A DNA stretch of 64,000 nt from Mycobacterium barrassiae (GTDB taxonomy: Bacteria; Actinomycetota; Actinomycetes; Mycobacteriales; Mycobacteriaceae), in NCBI RefSeq assembly GCF_025822765.1, contig NZ_JACKUK010000035.1, positions 101,708-165,707 of the forward strand, written 5' to 3'. Shown here piece after piece: positions 17,768 through 27,169 of the stretch (its first letter is position 1; every line of letters begins with the position of its first letter). The notes beneath the pieces are model-generated. The model was not told the DNA's origin. It was given only the letters and a program-made list of their open reading frames with translations, and ran no database searches. Position numbers and translations under genes: made by a program.

Positions 17768-18691
17768 TCAGAATCCCAACCGGCCGAGCTGTTTGGGATC
17801 GCGCTGCCAGTTCTTGGCGATCTTGACCCTCAGGTCGAGGTAAACCTTTGTGCCCAGCAGCTTTTCGATCTGCGTGCGCGCCGCGGTGCCGACCTCGCGC
17901 AACCTCGCACCGCCCTTGCCGATGACGATGCCCTTCTGGCTGTCCCGCTCGACGTAGAGGACCGCGTGCACGTCGATGAGCTCGCCCTGCTCCGGTGAGC
18001 GTCCCTCGCGGGGTTCGACGTCCTCGATGACGACGGCCAGCGAGTGGGGCAGCTCGTCGCGCACGCCTTCCAGTGCGGCCTCGCGGATCAGCTCGGCCAT
18101 CAGCACTTCCTCGGGCTCGTCGGTGAGCTCGCCGTCGGGGTAGAACGCAGGACCCGGCGGCAGCTGGGCCGCGAGGACGTCGGTCAGCACGTCGAGGTTC
18201 TCACCGGTGGTCGCCGACACCGGGACGATCTCGGCGTCGGGTCCGATGAGCTCGCTCACCGCGATCAGCTGAGCCGCGACGCGATCGCGCGGCACTTTGT
18301 CGATCTTGGTGACGATCGCGATCAGCGTGGTCTTCGGCGCGATGACGCGGATCTGTTCGAGGATCCACCGGTCCCCCGGCCCGATCTTCTCGTCGGCGGG
18401 GATGCACATCCCGATCACGTCGACCTCGGAGTACGTGTCCTTGACCAGGTCGTTGAGCCGCTGACCGAGCAGGGTGCGCGGACGGTGCAGGCCCGGGGTG
18501 TCGATCAGGATGATCTGGAAGTTCTCGCGATGCACGATGCCGCGAATGGTGTGCCGAGTGGTCTGCGGCCGGTTCGACGTGATCGCGACCTTGGTGCCGA
18601 CGAGCGCGTTGGTCAACGTCGACTTGCCGGTGTTGGGCCGTCCGACGAAGCAGACGAATCCGGAACGGAACTCGGTCACCGTGTGCTCCAT
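17768..18691 (-). CDS. era: GTPase Era
   Basis: A 307-residue GTPase that binds 16S rRNA near its 3' end and helps 30S maturation. G1 is GRPNTGKS (17-24), G3 DTPGLH, G4 TKID, followed by a C-terminal KH domain with IVIGKGGARLREVG (about 255-270). Normal length. It sits in a run of same-strand genes (phoH, ybeY, CNNM protein, deaminase-like, era) whose frames touch or overlap, so an operon linked to rRNA processing is likely. Convergent with the secreted protein gene. Confidence 0.96.
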   Translation of the reverse strand: MEHTVTEFRSGFVCFVGRPNTGKSTLTNALVGTKVAITSNRPQTTRHTIRGIVHRENFQIILIDTPGLHRPRTLLGQRLNDLVKDTYSEVDVIGMCIPADEKIGPGDRWILEQIRVIAPKTTLIAIVTKIDKVPRDRVAAQLIAVSELIGPDAEIVPVSATTGENLDVLTDVLAAQLPPGPAFYPDGELTDEPEEVLMAELIREAALEGVRDELPHSLAVVIEDVEPREGRSPEQGELIDVHAVLYVERDSQKGIVIGKGGARLREVGTAARTQIEKLLGTKVYLDLRVKIAKNWQRDPKQLGRLGF

Positions 18692-18701
18692 GCCTCGAGC
18701 G

Positions 18702-19019
18702 TCATAGCGGGTTGCCCGCTCGATCGGTAACGATTACCGCCGCGTCGGCCGACAGCTCGCGCACTGCGGCCAGCCCGGCGTCGTCGTCGGAGCCGCCGAC
18801 CAGGACGGCGGCCTCGAGTCCCGTTGCCCCGCTTGACACCGCCGCGGCGACGGCTGCCTGCAGCGCGGTCAGCGACAGCGAGTCCAGCGTCACTGGCGCG
18901 CCGGCATAGGTTCGGCCGTCGACGTCGCGCACCGCCGCACCGGTCGGCGCCTCAGCACGCCCCATCGCCCCGCGCGCCAGCGTGACCAGCTTGGCGTCCT
19001 CGGCATCCAGTTCAGTCAT
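18702..19019 (-). CDS. cytidine-deaminase-like small protein
   Basis: A 105-residue protein with the secondary structure of the deaminase fold ([18 protein letters not shown] at the N-terminal strands). It lacks the zinc-binding HAE and PCxxC motifs, so catalytic activity is unlikely. The usual database name for its M. tuberculosis counterpart (Rv2365c) is conserved hypothetical. It overlaps the CNNM gene by eight bases and precedes era by ten, and is conserved in this place. Confidence 0.65.
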   Translation of the reverse strand: MTELDAEDAKLVTLARGAMGRAEAPTGAAVRDVDGRTYAGAPVTLDSLSLTALQAAVAAAVSSGATGLEAAVLVGGSDDDAGLAAVRELSADAAVIVTDRAGNPL

Positions 19020-20313
19020 TGCGTTTCTTCTCGTCCTTCTCCACGGGCTCGCTCGGACTCACAAGTACGGTGCCGACGCGGACCCGCCCGCGATGATCCG
19101 GCCCGCCCTCGGCGCGCAGCCGCAGCCCGTCCCACGTCACCTCGGCACCCGGCAGCGGGACGCGGCCCAGCTCGAACGCCACCAGACCGCCGACGGTGTC
19201 GACGTCGAAATCCTCGTCGAACTCGATGTCGTACAGCTCGCCGAGGTCCTCGATCGGCAACCGCGCCGACACCCGATACCGCCGGTCGCCCAGGTCCTCC
19301 ACCGGCGCGACCTCGTCGGTGTCGTACTCATCGGCGATCTCGCCGACGATCTCCTCCAGCACGTCCTCGATGGTGACCAGCCCGGCGATCGCGCCGTATT
19401 CGTCGACCAGCAGCACCATGTGGACGCGGTCGCGCTGCATCTCGCGCAGCAGCTCGTCCAGTGGTTTGGAGTCCGGCACGAACACCGCGGGCCGCATCAC
19501 GTCGGACACTTGGGTGTCGCGTCCGCCGTTGCGCGAGTAGTACGTCCGCTGCACAAGGTCTTTCAGATAGACCACGCCGACGACGTCGTCGACGTTCTCG
19601 CCGATCACCGGAATGCGCGAGTGTCCGCTGCGCACCGCCAACGACGTCGCCTGCCCCGCCGTCTTGTCGCCCTCGATCCACACCATCTCGGTACGCGGCA
19701 CCATCACTTCGCGGGCCGGGGTGTCGCCGAGTTCGAATACCGACTGGATCATGCGTCGCTCGTCGTCGGCGACCACACCGCTCTGCTGCGCCAGGTCGAC
19801 GACCTCACGAAGCTCGATCTCGGATGCGAACGGACCGTTCCGAAAACCACGACCGGGCGTCAGCGCGTTACCGATCAACACCAGCAGCCGGCTCACCGGG
19901 GTGAGCACCACCGAAATCGCCTGCAGCGGAAGCGCGGCCACCAATGAGATGGAGTAGGCGTTCTGCCTGCCGATGGTCCTCGGGCCGACGCCGATCGCGA
20001 CGAAGCTGATCACCGTCATGATCGTCGCCGCCGAGACCAGTCCCCAACTCACCCCGAGATAGTCGTCCAGGAACGCGGCCAACAGAACCGTCGCGCTGAC
20101 CTCACAGGCGATTCGGAGCAGGACGCAGAGGTTGATGAAGCGGGGCCGCTCGGCCATCACCCGGGCCAGCCGGACTGCGCCGGGGCGTTCGTCGCGGACG
20201 AGTTCCTCGACGCGCGCTATCGACACGGTGCTGATGGCGGCATCGGTGGCTGCGAAAAGACCGGCGACGCCGATCAAGACGATCGCGCCGATCAGCTGAC
20301 TCACATTGTTCAC
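19012..20313 (-). CDS. CNNM/CorC (hemolysin-like) membrane protein with CBS pair
   Basis: A 433-residue protein corresponding to Rv2366c. The GTG at 20313 overlaps the ybeY stop (GTGA); the longer frame to 20406 lies inside ybeY and is rejected. The DUF21/CNNM domain covers about 1-170 with three to four membrane helices. Two CBS domains follow (about 190-310; [34 protein letters not shown]), then a CorC/HlyC C-terminal domain. The family is linked to magnesium or cobalt efflux; the older hemolysin name is not supported here. Confidence 0.88.
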   Translation of the reverse strand: MNNVSQLIGAIVLIGVAGLFAATDAAISTVSIARVEELVRDERPGAVRLARVMAERPRFINLCVLLRIACEVSATVLLAAFLDDYLGVSWGLVSAATIMTVISFVAIGVGPRTIGRQNAYSISLVAALPLQAISVVLTPVSRLLVLIGNALTPGRGFRNGPFASEIELREVVDLAQQSGVVADDERRMIQSVFELGDTPAREVMVPRTEMVWIEGDKTAGQATSLAVRSGHSRIPVIGENVDDVVGVVYLKDLVQRTYYSRNGGRDTQVSDVMRPAVFVPDSKPLDELLREMQRDRVHMVLLVDEYGAIAGLVTIEDVLEEIVGEIADEYDTDEVAPVEDLGDRRYRVSARLPIEDLGELYDIEFDEDFDVDTVGGLVAFELGRVPLPGAEVTWDGLRLRAEGGPDHRGRVRVGTVLVSPSEPVEKDEKKRND

Positions 20314-20846
20314 GGCTCGTCGAAAAATCGAGATTTGTCCAGCAGGCGCCGGTCCTTCTCGGACTGCCGGTCCTGGTGATATGCCTCGACCTGATCGGCC
20401 ACCCATTCCTCGAGGAGTTGGCGCTGCAGCGCGAACATTTCCTTCTCCTCGTCGGGTTCAGCGTGGTCGTACCCCAGCAGATGCAACACCCCGTGCACGG
20501 TCAGCAAGGCGAGTTCCTGTCCGAGCGAATGGCCCGCCGCGGCGGCCTGGTCGGCGGCGAACGACGGGCACAGCACGATGTCGCCGAGCATCGCAGGCCC
20601 GGGTTCGGGCGCATCGGGCCGACCGCCGGGCTCGAGTTCGTCCATCGGGAAACTCATCACGTCGGTGGGGCCCGGCAGGTCCATCCACCGCATGTGCAGG
20701 TCGGCCATCGCCGACTGGTCCAGCAGCACCATCGAGAGTTCGGCGGCGGGATTCACGTTCATCTTGCGGATGACGAATCGGGCGATGCTGATCAGTTCCT
20801 CTTCGGAAACGTCGATGCCCGATTCGTTGGACACCTCAATGCTCAT
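20310..20846 (-). CDS. ybeY: endoribonuclease YbeY
   Basis: A 178-residue zinc metalloprotein needed for 16S rRNA 3'-end maturation and ribosome quality control. The metal motif [11 protein letters not shown] is intact (about 118-128), and the upstream [10 protein letters not shown] stretch is conserved. It lies 11 bases after phoH, a pairing conserved across bacteria, and overlaps the CNNM gene by four bases. Confidence 0.96.
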   Translation of the reverse strand: MSIEVSNESGIDVSEEELISIARFVIRKMNVNPAAELSMVLLDQSAMADLHMRWMDLPGPTDVMSFPMDELEPGGRPDAPEPGPAMLGDIVLCPSFAADQAAAAGHSLGQELALLTVHGVLHLLGYDHAEPDEEKEMFALQRQLLEEWVADQVEAYHQDRQSEKDRRLLDKSRFFDEP

Positions 20847-20857
20847 GTCGAGTTCCG

Positions 20858-22969
20858 TTACCGCCGTGGCCGACTGCCGGACGCACGCCGCTGCGCCCTG
20901 TTCATCAGCTCAGGCTCTTCGGACTTCGCGTACGCGTCGACGATGTCGGACACCAGTCGGTGCCGCACGACGTCGGCACTCGTCAGTTCGGCGAAGTGGA
21001 TGTCGTCGATGCCGTCGAGAATGCGCATCGCCGTCCGCAGGCCCGACGATGCGCCGCCGGGCAGGTCGACCTGCGTGATATCGCCTGTGACAACGATTTT
21101 CGAGCCGAACCCGAGCCGGGTCAGGAACATCTTCATCTGCTCGCCGGTGGTGTTCTGCGCCTCGTCGAGAATGATGAACGCATCCGACAGTGTGTTGTGC
21201 GTCAACAGGAAATCCTCGGTGACGTAAAGCGAGTCCGCAGCCGCGACCTGAATGCAGACCGCCTCCTCGGTTCCGGCCGACTCAATTCGATCGATATAGC
21301 GTTTCGGATGTCCTCCGCCCGCTTCGTCATACTTGGCGGCCTTCCGCGCAAGACGGAACGGTTGAAACCCTTCAGGCAGCCGGATGTCCAGAATGTGTGC
21401 GTCGTGCCGATGATGGACCTCGCGACCACGCGCCAAGCCCGGCTTGCGGCCCTCTGCCTTACGAGTGCGCGTGTAAACGACCCCGCCGATCGAACGAACG
21501 AGGAAAATCACGTCGTCGCGCAGGCGATCAGAAACTGTCGTGAACTGAATGCGACATGTCCGTCCGTGCTGGCAGACTGGACCGCCATCGGAATCGAAAA
21601 GACCCTGCAGGACAGCCAGTCGAATCTCAGCCGTGTTGAAAAGGTATTTTCTCGGAACGAACTTGGTGTCCGATCTCGCACCCGCGAGCCCCAAGTCGCG
21701 CATCGCATTAGTGATCGGGTTCGGGATGGTCGTATCGCCGCAGTTGCCGGCCTCTCTGACGAGGACGTAGTCGATCTCAGATTTCCGCCTCACCGCAATC
21801 CCCGGAATGAGACGTTCCAGCTCGCCGACAAGCTCTGGATCAGTGGTCGCGAACGACGGCGAAGTCCTGCTCGAGAAGGACCCGTCACCTAGCAGCAGGC
21901 CAAGAGCGTACGGGTCGAGAGGCACCGGCTGGGCCTCGAACTCCGCCGGTTCACTCAACAGTGGAAGTTCGTAGCGATGGTAGTGGGCTGCGCGAAGATT
22001 GCCGATCATCTCCTTGGTCTGCAATACCCTCGCCGGTTTACCCCGACGACGGTCATCGCGGGTATAGACAGACCAGAGGTGGTCGCCGGACGCCAGTGTC
22101 GATGCGCCATCCTGGGTGTGGACTCGGTAGATCTCCTTGAAGCCTTGCGGATACACGCCAACCACTGCAGTAGGTTGCCCGTCAGATCCGATTACGAGGT
22201 CGCCGACCTCGAGGTCTCCGATCGCCTGAAACCCCTCCGGGGTCAACACCTCGGTGGAAACGGGCTGCGCACGTCCCCGCATATACGCCAGCGGCGCAAC
22301 CTCGATGATGCCGGCGTTCATCAGCTTCGGAATGGACTCGGGGTCCATCATGTCGTAGAGCGCGTCGTACAGCGGGCGCAGATACGGATCGATCTTCTCG
22401 CTCAACGTGCCGGGCAGGAACCCGAGGCGCTCACCGGCTTCCACCGCTGGGCGGGTGAGGATGATCCTGGTGACCTGCTTGGACTGTAATGCGTTGACCG
22501 CCTTGGCCATTGCGAGATAGGTCTTGCCGGTACCGGCCGGGCCGATGCCGAAGACGATGGTGTGAGCGTCGATGGCGTCCACATATCGCTTCTGGTTCAA
22601 CGTCTTCGGGCGGATCGTCTTGCCGCGCCGCGACAGGATGTCGAGGGTCAGCACCTCCGCCGGTGATTCGTTGCCGGTTCCGGTGAGCATCGCGACGCTG
22701 TGCCTGACGGCGTCAGGACTGAGCCGCTGACCGCTGGACACGATCGCGACGAGTTCGGAGATCACCCGCTCGGCCAGCGCCACGTCGGCAGGCTCCCCGG
22801 ACAGGGTCAGCGCGTTGCCGCGGACATGGATATCGGCTGCGAGGAGGCTTTCGAGTGCGCGCAGATTCTCGTCGGCGGATCCAAGCAGGCCTACGACGAG
22901 GTCGGGCGGAACATCGATGCTGCTGCGAACGGTCGCGTCGGAGTCAGCGTTCGTTTCGCTGGGCGTCAC
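20858..22969 (-). CDS. phoH: PhoH-family ATPase interrupted by an intein
   Basis: A 703-residue precursor with GTG start. The exteins (1-233 and 593-703) join to a 344-residue PhoH1-type protein, a P-loop ATPase often linked to RNA metabolism. Walker A is [10 protein letters not shown] (141-150) and Walker B is IILDEAQ (599-605). The intein (234-592) separates them and sits just before Walker B, between R233 and T593 in the sequence YMRGR/TLSDAF, so the ATPase can work only after splicing. The N-terminus resembles the KH-like PhoH N-domain. Followed by ybeY and era. The open frame and intact splice-site residues suggest an active intein. Confidence 0.95.
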   Translation of the reverse strand: MTPSETNADSDATVRSSIDVPPDLVVGLLGSADENLRALESLLAADIHVRGNALTLSGEPADVALAERVISELVAIVSSGQRLSPDAVRHSVAMLTGTGNESPAEVLTLDILSRRGKTIRPKTLNQKRYVDAIDAHTIVFGIGPAGTGKTYLAMAKAVNALQSKQVTRIILTRPAVEAGERLGFLPGTLSEKIDPYLRPLYDALYDMMDPESIPKLMNAGIIEVAPLAYMRGRAQPVSTEVLTPEGFQAIGDLEVGDLVIGSDGQPTAVVGVYPQGFKEIYRVHTQDGASTLASGDHLWSVYTRDDRRRGKPARVLQTKEMIGNLRAAHYHRYELPLLSEPAEFEAQPVPLDPYALGLLLGDGSFSSRTSPSFATTDPELVGELERLIPGIAVRRKSEIDYVLVREAGNCGDTTIPNPITNAMRDLGLAGARSDTKFVPRKYLFNTAEIRLAVLQGLFDSDGGPVCQHGRTCRIQFTTVSDRLRDDVIFLVRSIGGVVYTRTRKAEGRKPGLARGREVHHRHDAHILDIRLPEGFQPFRLARKAAKYDEAGGGHPKRYIDRIESAGTEEAVCIQVAAADSLYVTEDFLLTHNTLSDAFIILDEAQNTTGEQMKMFLTRLGFGSKIVVTGDITQVDLPGGASSGLRTAMRILDGIDDIHFAELTSADVVRHRLVSDIVDAYAKSEEPELMNRAQRRASGSRPRR
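21194..22270 (-). mobile_element. intein with LAGLIDADG homing endonuclease, class 3 type
   Basis: A 359-residue intein encoded in frame within phoH. It begins with Ala, not Cys or Ser, and ends THN followed by Thr, the arrangement of class 3 inteins. The defining W-C-T triplet is present: Trp in block B (DHLW, intein residue 66), Cys in block F (VCIQV, residue 339) and Thr in block G (THN, residue 357). Two LAGLIDADG motifs with acidic residues intact, LGLLLGDG and LQGLFDSDG, suggest a working homing endonuclease. The DNA looks less GC-rich than its exteins. Confidence 0.9.
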
Positions 22970-23058
22970 GTGGGGCTTTCTGCCTGCTTTCTGGGTCTGG
23001 CCTGGTTGTTTACCACCGTCTGCCCAGTTTACCGCCGCGCACCGACCCAGCCCAACCG

Positions 23059-26000
23059 TTAACTACGCACCCGGCTGGCCACGAACACGTGCTGGTCGAG
23101 CATCGCCAGCGGATCGTCGTCCGTCGGCAGCGTCTGCACCGGGCTGAAACCGTTCGCCATCAGCTGCTCGTGCCACTCGTCCTTGGTCAAGAAGATCCTG
23201 TCGGTGCCGGCGCGGACGTCGGTCAAGCCGACCTGCGGCCGGCCGGGAGGCGGCGACATCAGGAAATACACCGAGGTCATGAACGAGCAGTGCGCCTTGC
23301 ACACCTCGATGAACACCACCGACCCACCGGGGCGCACGAGGTCATGAAGCTCCCCCAGCGTCCGCCCGACGTCGAGTGCGTTGTGGACGACGTTGGAGGC
23401 CACGACGACGTCGCAGGGCGGTTGGCTGCGCAGGTCCGCGTTCAGGTCGACGATGCCGAACCGCATCCACGGCTTGTCCGCGAATCGCTTGCGGGCCGCG
23501 TTGAGGAAGAACGTCGACACGTCCGTGAAGTGGTAGTCGACCGGCAGGCCGGTCAACCCCGCGACGATGTCGTTCGTCATGCCGCCGACGCCGGCGCCCA
23601 GCTCCAGGATGCGAACGGGCGATCGGTCGACGGCGATTCGACGGACAGCGTCGGCGACGGCCGAGCGGGCGCCGAGGTTCAGGTACCGGCTGACGACGTT
23701 GTCGCGGTAGAACGCGTCGGCGGTGGTTGTCGACCCGTTCGGGAACAACAGCTCCTGCACGCTCAGCTGGTCGGTGACCAGGTCGGCGAGGTTCGTGTTG
23801 GCGGCGTCGAGAAACTGTCCGAACGGTGGGAGGTAGCCCAGATCTGCGCACACCTCGACGAGCGAGGACCGAGTCGGCGACGGCAATGTCTCGGCCCGCC
23901 GGTATCCGCCGTCGTAATGCAGGTAGCCGCGAGTGGTGAGTTCGTGCAACCACTGTCGCAACACCCAGCGGTGCCGCTCGGCGAAGTCGAGGCGGTCGGC
24001 GATTTCATCCGCCGTGCCGCCGTCACCGAGCGCGGGCTCGAGGACGCGCCAGATGGCGTTCAATCCGAACAGATCCAGATCGCTACGCGCGGAGGCGATC
24101 CGGCTGGTGTCGAATTCAACGGCGGCCCTGGGCGTGGGTTGCGACGGGGCCCGAGTTGCGGCAGGTGCTGGCGCTCCGGTCTTCACCATCTGCACGACGT
24201 CGTCGAGCGTGGCTCCGCCCAACAGATCGGAAACCGCTACCTCACAACGGAATTCGGTCTTGATTCGCCGCCGTAAGTTCAGTGCGTTGAGCGAGTCGAG
24301 CCCCAACGCCACCAGCGGCAGCGTGCTGTCAAGGGCTCGCAGATCGTCCGCGCCGATCACGTCGGCGAGCAGTTGCAGTAGGCGCTTCGGCAGGTCCGCC
24401 ACAGCGGAGGTCTGCTCGACCTCGGTTTCTTCGGCCATGTTGCCGACCTGCGACAGGGTCGGACCGTAACCTAGCGTTGCGAACACCTCGCGGGCGCGAT
24501 CCCAGTCGAACGCCGCGACCGCGGCAGTCGCCGGTAATGCGCTGAGCCCCAGCGAGATAGCGTCCGATGAGTGCATCGGAAGGTAGCCAACCTCCGCCAG
24601 GTTCGCGATGTCCGCACTGTCCTGGCCCTGATACACGGCCCATTGGCCCCACTGCACCGCCACGCAGTCGCGGCCGTGGGCACGCAGCTGCCGGGCGTAC
24701 GCGTCGAGCATCCGGTTGGCCGCCGCGTACGCGATTTTGCCTCGGCCACCGAGCACCGACGCCGTCGACGAGCACATCACCACCCGGCAGTCATCGGTGA
24801 GGGAAACCGTGTCGAGGACATGCGAGATGCCGATGACCTTTCCGCGCAGCGCGGTGTCGAGTTTCGCCTCGGTGAGGTCGTTCAGCGCGACGGCAGCGGC
24901 GGTGGTTCCGTCCAGTGCGGCATGAACGACGAGATCAACTGGGGCGTGGCGGATCTCGTCAGCCAACTGCTGCACATCGTCCAGATCCCCAATGTCGCAG
25001 GCGATGACCCGGATGTCCGTTGCCGCCAGTGGCCCTAGCCGGGAGGTGGCGGCCGGCGTCTCCCCTGACCGGTTGACCAGGGTGATCCGGCGCGCGCCGT
25101 GCTGTGCGGCGTATTCGCAGAACTCGAGCCCGACATTGCCGGTCCCGCCGGTGATCAGCACATGCTTACCCGTCAGCGGCAGCGGGGAGGACGTCGTGTC
25201 GGCGGTGATCAGCCGCTTGGCATAGACGCCGTCACGCAACGCCAGTTCCGGCTCGTCGGCGGTATGCAACGCTGCGATGATCGCCGCGGCTGATTCGGCG
25301 CGCGCATGGTCCGGCGTAAGGTCGAGGTGCCGGAATGCGATGTCGGGGTATTCGCCGCCGAGACAACGGAATCCAGCACTGATGGCGGCAGGGACAGGGT
25401 GCGGCGCACCGTCGGTAGCCACGACGGGCTCTCCGCCGACGGTGACCAACCAGTACTCCTTGAGTTCCGCGGGCGGCGTCAACCACCACGTCCGGTCGGC
25501 GAAGAATCGTGTCACCTGTCGGGCGGCCTCGGCCTGGGTCATGCCATCGAACGCGGGAAGAAGGACGACGAGCGCGTCGATGTCGGCCGCGTCCGCGGTG
25601 ACGAGTCGCGCGGACAACTCCTGACTTTCGGCGTGGGCACACAGCGCGCCGGCCAATTCGTTGTCGCCCGCGTAGTCGATCACCCCGAGGCGCCGGGGCG
25701 GCGCCATCGAGCGTCTCGTGAGCGCGGTCCATTCTTCGACGATGACCTGCGGCGGCGTGGACCGCGACGGTGCGGATGGCGACGCAGCCTGCCGCGACGG
25801 CGCGCTGTCGTACGGCAACCACAGCGACGATTCGTTCATCTGCGTGTTCGGGAAGTCCAACAGCGGAAGCGGCATGGCACCAACAGCTTCCGTACGGAGA
25901 ACATCCCAGCGGTAGTCGATGTCGTTGACCGCCAGGACGGCGAGGTTGCGCGTGAACTCCGTAAGGTCGCGGGCCCGCCTGTCGGAGGTACCGACCACGA

Positions 26001-27141
26001 TCGCGAACTCCGCCGCCAGGACGTCGAGGTTCTCCTGCAGGGCGAACTGCAGCGTCGGGTGTTCGGCGAGCTCGACGAACGTGTCGATTTGATCCGAGAC
26101 CGCGGCGGCCACAGCACGGTCGAACCGGACGGTGTTGCGCAGGTTCCAGAACCAGTATTCGGCGACGCCGAAGTCGGATGTCACGCACTCGCCGAGAGTC
26201 GCTCCGATGCAATCGATGTCGCTGTCGAGGAAGCGCTCATTGCGCACCCGACCGCGCACCGCGGCTTCGATCTCGTCGCGGAACTGGTTCACCATGCTGG
26301 TGTGCGCCGGATAGCGGACGGGGATCAGGCGGGTGAACCGCCCGCCCGCATCCAACGCGGCCACGGTCGCCTCGACGGTGGCGCGGTCCCCGGAAATACC
26401 AACCATGCGTGGCGAATTCATCACCGACACCTGTGCCCACCCGGACTGGCGGGCCAGCACGCTCTCGCATTCGTCGCGGTCGGCGGCGACCACCGCCATC
26501 GCGTAGTCGTCAGAGGAGATGTTCTCGACCGCGCGCGCCCGCGTGCCGAGGATCAGCACGGCGTCCTCGCACGTCATCTTTCCCGACAGATAGGCGCCGG
26601 CAATCTCGCCCTGACTGTGTCCGACGACGGCATCGACGTCGACGCCGACCGCGCGCCACATCGCACCGAGCCCGACCATCTGCATGAACAGCGCCGACTG
26701 CACCACCGTGGTGCCGTCGCCGACGTCGGCGGTGCCCAACAGGTAGGGCAACGGCGATTCGCCGAACAACTCAACGAACAGCTCATGGCAGCGGTCGATT
26801 TCGGCTCGGAAGGCCGGGACCGAGTGGTAGAACATGGCGCCCATGCCCGGCCGCTGTCCCCCTTGACCGGGCAGAACGAACGCGCGCCGATGCGCCGCCG
26901 CGGGTTTGTCACCGCGGACGACGGCGGGGTGCGCGCCCCCTTCGGCCACCGCCCGCAGGGACTCCTGCAGCCCGGAACCGTCGCTCACCATGGCCAACGC
27001 CCGGTATCGCCTCGCGGCCCGCGTCCGAAACAGCATGTCCGCCACGCGTTGCGGCGGCACTGCGGGATGCTCGCGCAGGTAGGCCAACAGCGCGCCGGCC
27101 TCGGCGCGGAGCAGGCTCGGACTGTCTGCCGACAGCAGCAC
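23059..27141 (-). CDS. mbtD: mycobactin polyketide synthase MbtD with added C-terminal methyltransferase
   Basis: A PKS subunit that works with MbtC to build the beta-hydroxy acid of mycobactin. From GTG 27141 it is 1360 residues. Acyltransferase (about 85-390) has GHSQG with S176; the ketoreductase (about 655-840) has ITGGTGNVGL; the carrier domain has LGLDSLNAL with S950. After it come about 350 residues absent from the roughly 1000-residue M. tuberculosis MbtD: a winged-helix-like segment (about 1030-1080) and a SAM methyltransferase with ILELGAGVGG (1178-1187). The frame is open to 27177, and upstream codons read LPDGTVPVLLSA, so the true start may be a non-standard codon there. Confidence 0.9.
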   Translation of the reverse strand: MLLSADSPSLLRAEAGALLAYLREHPAVPPQRVADMLFRTRAARRYRALAMVSDGSGLQESLRAVAEGGAHPAVVRGDKPAAAHRRAFVLPGQGGQRPGMGAMFYHSVPAFRAEIDRCHELFVELFGESPLPYLLGTADVGDGTTVVQSALFMQMVGLGAMWRAVGVDVDAVVGHSQGEIAGAYLSGKMTCEDAVLILGTRARAVENISSDDYAMAVVAADRDECESVLARQSGWAQVSVMNSPRMVGISGDRATVEATVAALDAGGRFTRLIPVRYPAHTSMVNQFRDEIEAAVRGRVRNERFLDSDIDCIGATLGECVTSDFGVAEYWFWNLRNTVRFDRAVAAAVSDQIDTFVELAEHPTLQFALQENLDVLAAEFAIVVGTSDRRARDLTEFTRNLAVLAVNDIDYRWDVLRTEAVGAMPLPLLDFPNTQMNESSLWLPYDSAPSRQAASPSAPSRSTPPQVIVEEWTALTRRSMAPPRRLGVIDYAGDNELAGALCAHAESQELSARLVTADAADIDALVVLLPAFDGMTQAEAARQVTRFFADRTWWLTPPAELKEYWLVTVGGEPVVATDGAPHPVPAAISAGFRCLGGEYPDIAFRHLDLTPDHARAESAAAIIAALHTADEPELALRDGVYAKRLITADTTSSPLPLTGKHVLITGGTGNVGLEFCEYAAQHGARRITLVNRSGETPAATSRLGPLAATDIRVIACDIGDLDDVQQLADEIRHAPVDLVVHAALDGTTAAAVALNDLTEAKLDTALRGKVIGISHVLDTVSLTDDCRVVMCSSTASVLGGRGKIAYAAANRMLDAYARQLRAHGRDCVAVQWGQWAVYQGQDSADIANLAEVGYLPMHSSDAISLGLSALPATAAVAAFDWDRAREVFATLGYGPTLSQVGNMAEETEVEQTSAVADLPKRLLQLLADVIGADDLRALDSTLPLVALGLDSLNALNLRRRIKTEFRCEVAVSDLLGGATLDDVVQMVKTGAPAPAATRAPSQPTPRAAVEFDTSRIASARSDLDLFGLNAIWRVLEPALGDGGTADEIADRLDFAERHRWVLRQWLHELTTRGYLHYDGGYRRAETLPSPTRSSLVEVCADLGYLPPFGQFLDAANTNLADLVTDQLSVQELLFPNGSTTTADAFYRDNVVSRYLNLGARSAVADAVRRIAVDRSPVRILELGAGVGGMTNDIVAGLTGLPVDYHFTDVSTFFLNAARKRFADKPWMRFGIVDLNADLRSQPPCDVVVASNVVHNALDVGRTLGELHDLVRPGGSVVFIEVCKAHCSFMTSVYFLMSPPPGRPQVGLTDVRAGTDRIFLTKDEWHEQLMANGFSPVQTLPTDDDPLAMLDQHVFVASRVRS

Positions 27142-27169
27142 CGGGACGGTTCCGTCGGGCAGCCGGTAC

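Noticed and set aside
18702-19019. Active cytidine deaminase
   Set aside because: The zinc-binding His/Cys-Ala-Glu and Pro-Cys-x-x-Cys motifs are missing, so only a deaminase-like fold is suggested.
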